Shown here: piece after piece, positions 13,101 through 22,100 of the stretch | Numbering within the stretch: the first letter of the stretch is position 1 | How the letters are laid out: the number at the start of each line of letters is the position of its first letter | Origin: Trebouxia sp. TZW2008 | Lineage: Eukaryota; Chlorophyta; Trebouxiophyceae; Trebouxiales; Trebouxiaceae | Direction: 5' to 3' | DNA: 27,850 bases | Assembly: GCA_002118135.1 (NCBI GenBank) | Contig: BDIU01000002.1 | Location: 243 to 28,092, forward strand | The notes under the pieces: model-generated | What the model saw: only the letters and a program-made list of their open reading frames with translations | What the model was told of the DNA's origin: nothing | Database searches by the model: none | Program-made: the position numbers and the translations under genes

Positions 13101-16100
13101 GCCAGCCCTCATGTGCTGTGCTGTGGGCACATGCTCCATGAGTCATGCCTTTCACGGCACCGGTACGCCAAGAAAATGCTAGAGAAAGTCAAAGTCAATG
13201 ATTTGGACAATTTCAGACACGTGATACTGCCTTCCCAAACAGCTGATGAAGTCATTTATCCAGATGCTCCAGATCATGAAATCATTTATCAAGATGCTCC
13301 AGGTCATGAATGGACCGTGCTGCAGAATTATGTCTTTTGCTTGACTAAATGTTGTTTCTTGCTCATGTCTATGCATGGTAGGCAGCTGAAAAGCCTTCAC
13401 TTACGAGGGGAAACAATTGTCTGCAAACAGTCCTTTCTTGAGCAGGCTTACAATATTGCATGCCATGCATGTTATGTCACGAAGCTGAGACGTCATTGCT
13501 TCTTGCTGTGTCTTGCAATGCATTGGCGAATTTTTTATGTTGCACAATAACGCTGTCACAGTGAAGCACTTGGCAATTGACAAAAGCGCACAGCATGTGA
13601 GGCAAGTCGCCGTTAGCAGTTCAGGTAGTGCTTTTCGGCTGTCCAGCTATGGATTGTTGTGTGCCTCTATATCTTCCTGTTCTGGTCTGCTGTGTCAAGC
13701 AGGCCTTGACATTGCATCAATTACATCTTCTTGAAGATCTGGATCTGTTTATGAGCCTCTTGATGTGGCTGACGCAACATCTTGCACTCGTATCAATTGC
13801 ATAGCTGCAGTGGACATGCCTGGTCAACCCCAAATGACTATTTAAGTGGCATGTAAACGGAGTTGAGTGGTGCTGCAGGGCTGTATTGCAGCAGCAACAA
13901 GACAAGGAGGAATTTCAAGAGGGTGCTGACCTGATTGCCATAGCCCAGCGGGAACTTTTATGGCGCGCTGAATGGCAGATGTGCTGATGCCTACATGTTC
14001 CATGACGATTGCGTTGACAGGGGTAAGCTGACATGTTCTACACTGCAGGGCTGCATTGCAGCAGCAACAGGACGAAGAGGAGTTTGACGAGGGTGCTGAC
14101 TTGATAGACATAGCCCAGCAGGAGTTCCTGTGCCCTGTGTGCCGCCGCATGGCAAACGTGTTGATGCCAGCCCTTGCCACCCCACCCCCACCCTCTTGTG
14201 GTAATTTCCAAATTTGGCAATGTGTCAGTTGATGTTTCCTGTGTGCACACCTTTGACAGATATATCTATGGCAACCATCATTTCATGTACGTTCATGGCC
14301 TGCTCATACATGACATAGGCGTGGCAAATTCACACATGAAGCAAAGCTGCGACAAGCTAGGCAAGGTCAGCTGCTCTCATGCAGCAGGGGTAATGCAGGC
14401 ATGCATGTACGAGGCAACATAGCTGCAGGCAAGTATTCTGCAGCTACACGCTGTGCAAAGTGTGCAACAATACCAGGCTGTTGCAGTCCAATGGCTGTGC
14501 CCTATGCAGCAGCAGATGACATGTTTCACCCAGCACAGGAAGTTTTGCTGTCTGAGTAAGTGGCTTGCTGGACCACAAAAGATACACTGATGGGTTGATT
14601 GCAGGCAAAGCAGCATCACACGAAGAGCCGACAGCGCAAGCACATGCACCATTGGATTTGCAGAGCCTGTACCACAAACTAGAAAGCCTACTGCAGAGTC
14701 CGCCGCCCACCTCACAGCACCCAGGTACGATGTTTTCTTTTTTATGGACTGCTTTGGTCACCAAGGGAAAATGTTCCAAACTGAATTTCCCTGACTTGGA
14801 GACACCACTGCAGGCCAAATACAGTGACTGCCACTTGTGTTGTCCTTACATTGAGCCTGTCCGCTGGAAGACTGTCCTTACATTGAGTATCCTCACTAGG
14901 ATGAATTGCTGTGCATGAACAGGGCCATACATCCCATACCGCACTGTGTATCCAGCAATCCAGCCTGCTGAGACTCTTCTCACCACTTGTACCGGGTCTG
15001 CCTAGATCTGATTCCCGTCAAATACTGCACAATGAATTCATTGCTGCTGAATCATGACGGCGAGATGGTTCATCAATTTCAGGCTGGCTGCTGTCAACTG
15101 CATGTCCACAGTATAGACTTTTGCATTGTCTTCATCAGCATCATACAACATAATTGGTATATGACTAATTATGTGAATAAATGAATGAGTAGCTTTATGG
15201 GTAGCTGTATGAGCAGCTGTATGAGCATTTGTACGTATAGCAGTAAAAGTTGTTCCTCTGTGCAACTAAGCCAGATGGAGCTCCAAAACTGTCAGCCCCA
15301 TGGGGCCATAATGCCAACATGATTGCCCCTGTTAAAAGCATGCCCATCTCCTGGATCTGAACACAACGTGGTGCTAGACATTCGCAGAATCCTCCTGTCT
15401 GTCCCCTTGAATTCATGCGCTTGCCCTACCTGACTCACCAGCAAAAAAAAATGGTGTGCCTATGCAGCGGTCACTCAGCGGTCATTCAGCGGTCCAGCAC
15501 CCAGGGCCACATGGGGCCAGCATAACCAAATGGCTGAAAATCTTTTGGAGCGTGCCCGCTTGCTGATACAGGGCAGCCTTGAGACCCTGCTCAAGCACAT
15601 TGCTCACGATAAGGAAGCCTGCCGCAAAGCTGCCCTTGCTTCCATACAGGTCACTTCCAAGTGTCACATGTCAAATGATCAATTTGTGGGTACATATACG
15701 TAAGCACAATCCATCTGTAATGAACTTCATAAGCTATGATAGTAACTTGGATCTTTGATGCATTTCTTGATACAGAGCAGTTTTCAGACCCTGCTTCAAG
15801 CACATTGCGCGCGGCAAGGAAGCCTGCCACAAAGCTGCCCTTGCTTCCATACAGGTCATTTCTGCTGTGTCTGCCGAACAGTGATGAAGCGATGCTCACT
15901 ACAAGTTCTGACAATGACCTGAGTCCCCAAACTCTCTGACATGCAACTGGGACCTGTCACACTTTCAGCAGTTCTCAATTGAGTGGACTGTGAGCATTTT
16001 TTGAGCTTGGCCTAGCCTGCATCTGTTGTAAACTTTTGCACATGCACTGTATCCAAGTTGTGCTCAGATTGCGCTCATTCATTTAATGGCTGGGATCTCT

Positions 16101-19100
16101 AATGTAGTTTTGACGTAGACTACATTTCTTTACACTCTCTTTCTGACAAACATGTCAAATGTGCATTCTGTGCACAATATTGACCTTGGCATGCAGTTGC
16201 CTGAAGCTATTGGCACCACACATGTACCCTCATGTTGGAGCTGTGTAGCAACAGTATGACCTTTTTTGACTGCTGGCAGCTTGCTTGTACAAAGCTTTTG
16301 TTGCAGTCGCCTGAGCAGAACACTTTGTTCACGAGCACGCCTCAGTATGGACCTAGACTGCAAATGATTACACACTCATACTTCTGTGATGCCCCTGCAT
16401 GAGAGTATGAGCAAGCCTGACCGTAATCAAACATTTTACCAACTAAGTTTGGCATGCAGGAGACATCAGCTGCATGGAGCTATGCTGCAAATGATGTACA
16501 TTGTACATCGACAGTTCTGTGGTGCCTGTATATTTGCAAGCCTGACTGACAGTCGATGTGTTGCCAAGTCACAGTGCGACATGCAGGCGACAGCAGCCTC
16601 ACAGGGGCCAAGCAGTGCAGGCGAGCATGCAGATCAGCAGTGGTGGCACAGGCAGACAGCATTTGCAAGCCTGAGTAACAGGGAACGTCTTACCAACTGT
16701 TGAATTGGCATGCAGGAGACAACAGCCTCAAGCTCCCAGCTGCTTTCTGTGGTGCCCATGCTTGCAAGTATCAGCAAGCCTGACTGACAGTGAAGGTGTT
16801 ACCAACTGTTGATTTGGCATGCAGGAGACAGCAGCTGCAAACTCACAGCAGCTAGGGCAGCATGCAGAGCAGCAGCGGCAGACAGCTGCTTTAGCAGCAG
16901 TTGACAAGAAATTTGCGACTGCTGAGCGCATGTGTGGAAATGCGCGGGACCGCAGGGATCCTTTGCCCTGGGAATGTGATCTGTGGCCAATTCTTGCTCA
17001 TAGTATTGCAAACTGGGAGGTTCTGCACAGGCCCAACAGCCAGCAAGCAGGTGGGTGATTGTCACAGATGACAACAGCATGATGCCTTCTGTGCACCTAT
17101 CACGTACCAGCAATAGACTGACCAACACGCCTCACAATGAGCTCACTGACCCATAGTATTGCAAACTGGGAGGTGCTGCATCGGCCAGAAAGCGTGCAAA
17201 GAGGTGGGTGGCTGTCAATGCAGACCCAGGCAATAGCATGACAGTTGTGCATGTGAGTGCGGACATGCAGATAGCAGGCTCATGACATGTCTGAGTGTAT
17301 GGTCATGGCCAGTGTGGACCTGGCTCTGGTCTACGACTGTTTGAGCTGTCTGTTTGAGCTAAAATTCAGGACTGTCTCTGAGCATAACAGGGCACTTTCT
17401 GGATACATGCGATGCAGCAAATTCTGATCCCATTCTTGCTTGCAGAACTCTGCTTGCTTCCATTTGTGCAGTGATCATCCTTGGAATGGCTCTAAGCCTC
17501 TGCGCTACCTGGGCATGTTGTGCATCAATGCTACTGCATGGCTGTGACAGTAGCATTGATTCTGAGCCTGTAAAAATTGTCAACATCAAAAAGGGGTCAG
17601 GCAAGCATACTGCCTATGTACACGTGGGCTGCCTTACAATGCCTTCATGACGATAGCACAGACTGCTCCAGTGCCCAAAGTCGTTGCTTTCTGTGCTGTT
17701 CACCCACATTTGCTGTGTGCAAGCATATGTCTGTGATCAATATGCCCAAGAACGTAAGAATGGGACATGGGCATGCTGAACTCTGAACATGCAGCATCTG
17801 GCCAAAATGCAACTAGACGTGGGCATGTTGAAGTGTGAACATGCAGCATCCGACCAAAGTGCAACTGAATCTGAATTGCCCATGCATTTGCTCAAAGTCC
17901 TGACGCCAGAGCACAATCTGGCATGCAGGCTCAGAGGCTGTCAGTCATGCCCAGTGGCGGGCCATGCAGTCCCTAGCTGCACTGTCCTTGCAGTACGGCG
18001 TTGCCCGCTGCAGATGTACGCTCCAGTCCCCAGCTGACGCGCTGCTGCCCAAGTTGCGCTGGCTCATGGGCACATCATCACAGCAGGTGAGACATGCAGT
18101 CTCTGGCCGCATTGTGCTTGCAGTACGGCATTGGCCACGGCAGAGAGGTTCACCCGAACTCCACAACTTGCTTGCTGCTGCCCAAGTTGCGCTGGCTCAC
18201 AGGCGTATCATCACAGCAGGTGAGACACGCAGTTCCTGCTGCATTGTGCTTGCAGTATGGCATTGACTTCTGCAGAGATTCACTGCAATCCCCAATTTGC
18301 TCGGTGCTGCCCAAGTTGCGCTGGCTCATGGGCACATCATCGCAGCAGGTGAGACATGCAGTTCCTGCTGCATTGTGCTTGCAGTACGGCATTGGCCGCT
18401 GCAGAGAGTCACTCCAATCCCCAACTCGCTCGGTGCTGCCCCAGTTGCGCTGGCTCATGGGCACATCATCACAGCAGGTGAGACAGATGGTATGCTTGAT
18501 CATGTCTGGTGCCCCTTCACATTCAGTGTACATGGTTCAGGTTAGCACAGGACCAAAGCAGTTAGAACAGTTGACTGCGTAACAGACCGGAAATGAAAAA
18601 CTGTAGCTCCAATGTTGCGGGGTGACTTTAAGCATGTAGATGTAACGTGTGCCAAGTACTCGTCACCACATTACAGATTGCTCCACCATGTACCTAGCTG
18701 GGCCTGCTGAGCCTGTCTAGCACGTGCTCCAAATGCCAATGAAATGAGTTTGGCTACTGTTAGACCACATCAATCCTTCACATGCAAGCATCTGAGCAAC
18801 ACCATGATATCCAACCTGCTGGCAGTGTGGCAAATTGCAGTGTGCATGAAAATGCGTGCCTGTTGGCATCAAAATCAACCCAAATGGCTGTATACTGGCC
18901 AGTGTTTGCTGTCATTGCTACTGCATTGGGCGTGCACAGTTCATCTGCTCTTGCCTAGTGGCCCAGCGTTTATGCAAGCACACCAGCATGCATTGCACAG
19001 CACTGGTTGTTTACACCAGCACAACTGTCACAGCATATCAGCATGAGTGTCATTTGTTAATGGTTGTTGTCATAATTATCAGCATACGTTTCACAGAACA

Positions 19101-22100
19101 GAGCAAGAGCATTTCCTTGACCTGCCCTTCCTGTTGTGTAAGCTCATGTGCCCTTGCGACCTTCTGTGATCGACCTGCTTCTTGAACAATGCATAGCTCT
19201 TCCCAGAGTGCTATCTGGCGAAAATGCCTGGTTCCCTGCCAATAAGGCCTTTGAAGCAAGCCCACTCAATCATTCATTCACTCACTGATGTCTGAAAAGA
19301 CAAACTCAATACTCTAGGCAGGCTTTGAAAGTCAGCGTCTAGGTACGTACAGGTGCAATCAGCGGCCTTCATGCAAGTCGGTCGTGTCATGTCTGGTCAT
19401 TGCTCAACTGTGTCTACCTGACATAAGCATTGGTAGAGCTTTTGGCAGTGACCTCTGCAAGAGGAAGGGCTTGCCAAGTACCTTCATTGATTTCACCTCT
19501 ACGCTGACCAGCAATTCACCCTGCCCTTGAGAATTGATAGCATCCATACATTCCTGCCTCCTGTTTTCACCTGCATCACCTTTCACACAACAAGCAATGA
19601 CAATGCTGAAGCTTTAGGCATTGATCTCTGCAGGAGGATGGGTTTGCCAAGTCCCTTCATTCAGTTCACTTCTACACTGACCAGCTGTTGACCCTGCCCT
19701 TGAGGATTGATGAGCGTCCACACATTCCTACTTCCAGTCTAGACCTAGATCACCTTGCAGACAACACGCCAACATGCAGTGCCGCAACTGAAACTGCCAG
19801 CGCACAGCAATTGCTTGCAGCTGCAGCGCAGTCAAACAGCTATGTATCAGATCAGCGAAACAGCACAGCAGCAGATTCACCGTCATTTGTGGTAGTAGAC
19901 GCGAGTCGAAACACTGCGAACAGCCTGTATGCTGAGAGGCAACTGAGTGGCTCCGAGACCATTCCTGGCCAAATAAGTGGCTCTGAGACCACAGCTGACG
20001 AAACAAGTGGCTCCGACACCACAGCTGGCCAAACGATTGCTGACTATGACTCAGCAGACATGGCAATCAACATTAAACTTGATTCTCAGCATTCGTTTGG
20101 AAGACTGATGATGCCAACAGCCAGACGAGCACAAGACGAAGCAGAAGTGCGAGCTTGGCAGGGCCTAGTTTCTGACCCATACATTTTGCTGATGCAACTT
20201 TTCTCTGCGGCACTGGAAGTGATTGGGGATAGCGACCCTGGAGCAGCAGGAAACGCTGAAAATGCATTGGGGAGTTCTTCAGCTGTGGTCAGTCTCCTGC
20301 AGGTAAAACTATGGGAATTAATCCTCAAAAACCCCCATGCTTGCGTCGCTGGCCATGCATCCTGCAAGATACCAAGATGTCTTGACACAAACACATTGTC
20401 ATTGTGTTTGACACCCTGTAATGCAGTTGCTGCAATCAGAGAGGTCCGACATGCACTTCCTTAGGTCAGCGCGTGGATGAAGACTTTGATGCATGTCCCC
20501 TCATCAGTACATCTGCGTATCTAATGGAGCAGAAGCATTCAACATTTGCAACAGTACTGACATGAGGATCATCATTACATGAGGAACGTCATGACATGAG
20601 GAACATTATGACATGAGGAACATCATGCACTTATCAATGTGTAGGGCAGGACTGGCCAAAACAATTGCGTATTGTGCTGCCATGAGCACTCCAAACGAGC
20701 TGATTTCAATTATGCAGGGTCTGACGCAGATGATATTTTATATTCTTGTCTATCACAGTGCAAAGCAAGCCAAGCAGGCATCAGCTGAGGGGCTGTGCCA
20801 GGATGCCCTCCAGAAGGCTGTTGCTGCACATGCCCTGCCCTTCTTGCGCAGAGCTCACACCCTGCAGCTGTTAGTGTCTGGCCAGTCTGCTGCCACTGTT
20901 TTGAGTAGCGCACCTGGCAGTAAGCAAAATGAAGCTATGGTGAGATTCACAGCAACCTTCTTGAACAACTTCACCTGTTACGGCTGTGTTGCCAGCCTCA
21001 TGTTCTATCCTGCCCTTGTTGTGCCGAGCATGCACCCTGTAGCTCTTGGTGTCTGACCAGTCTGCTGCAACTGAGCACAGCGCATTGCGGGAAGCAAAAT
21101 AATGCCACGGTGAGATTCACAGCGACCTGAACATCTTCACCTTCTGCAGCTATTTTGTTAGCCTGTTGTGGTGGCTTTGTTGCAAAGAGCTCAGACCCTG
21201 CAGCTGTCAGTGTCTGGCCAGTAGCTGCTTTGAGCAGCGCGCCTTGCAGGCAGCAAAACAAAGCCATGGTGAGACTCACATCAACGATGAGCAACTTCAC
21301 CAACTGCCGCTGTTTTGTTGGCCCATTGTTTTGTCCTGGCCTGCAACTGCTTTGAGCAGCAGGCATCTCACAAAATGGAGCCAGCCTGAGGTGTGCCTGA
21401 CAGCAGTCTTCAACAAATTCACCTGCTGCAGCGCTTTTCCTAGCCTGTTGTTTTGTCCTGCCCTCCTTGCGCAGAGCTCACACCTTGCAGCTTCTGGTTT
21501 CCGGCCAGTCAGCTGCAGTCGCTTTGAGCAGTGCGCCTTGCAATAAGCAGGACCTGTTCAAGGTGAACTTCAGGGCATCTGACTGTAGCCTTTCTTTTGG
21601 CTTGAAATCCCTGCCTGTGAAGCTGAGACATACCTGTCATGATGCCATCCTTGTGTCAAAAAACTTGAAGTCAGCACCATGTCTTCAAATTGGCACCAAC
21701 TGAACAGTTCTGACTGGTGAGTGCACTTGCTCTTTTCCTTTACACGGTAAGACAGACAACATGATGCTACAGCTGTTGATGGTGCACAGCAAGTATGGCA
21801 TGGGCTGCAGCTCCAATCTCACAGCACAGCACAGCACAGCACAGCACAGCACAGCACAGCACAGCATCTGTGAGCACAGCAGCGGGAGCACAGCAGAGTC
21901 AGGATCGTGCAGTGCTCAATGAAACATGGCCGTGCTGCAGGATGAGCTTCAGGAGCATAGCAGACATGGACACAGCTTTGCACACTGCTCATTGATATAT
22001 TGCTCTTGTTGCAGGGTGAATCTCAGGAGCATCGCAGACTGCAACAGGTGGAAACCTTGACACAGGCGCTGTCTTTGCCATCCCTTGCGTCAGTGTGCGA

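Noticed and set aside
18150..18533. Minus-strand repeat protein with LTCCDDVPMSQRN units
   Set aside because: It is the complement of the four E24 copies, which have clear splice sites and a sensible + strand product.
20830..21560. A separate gene with repeated LQLLVSGQSA units
   Set aside because: The copies decay progressively from E26 and contain stops and lost splice sites; they are better seen as exon duplicates in an intron.
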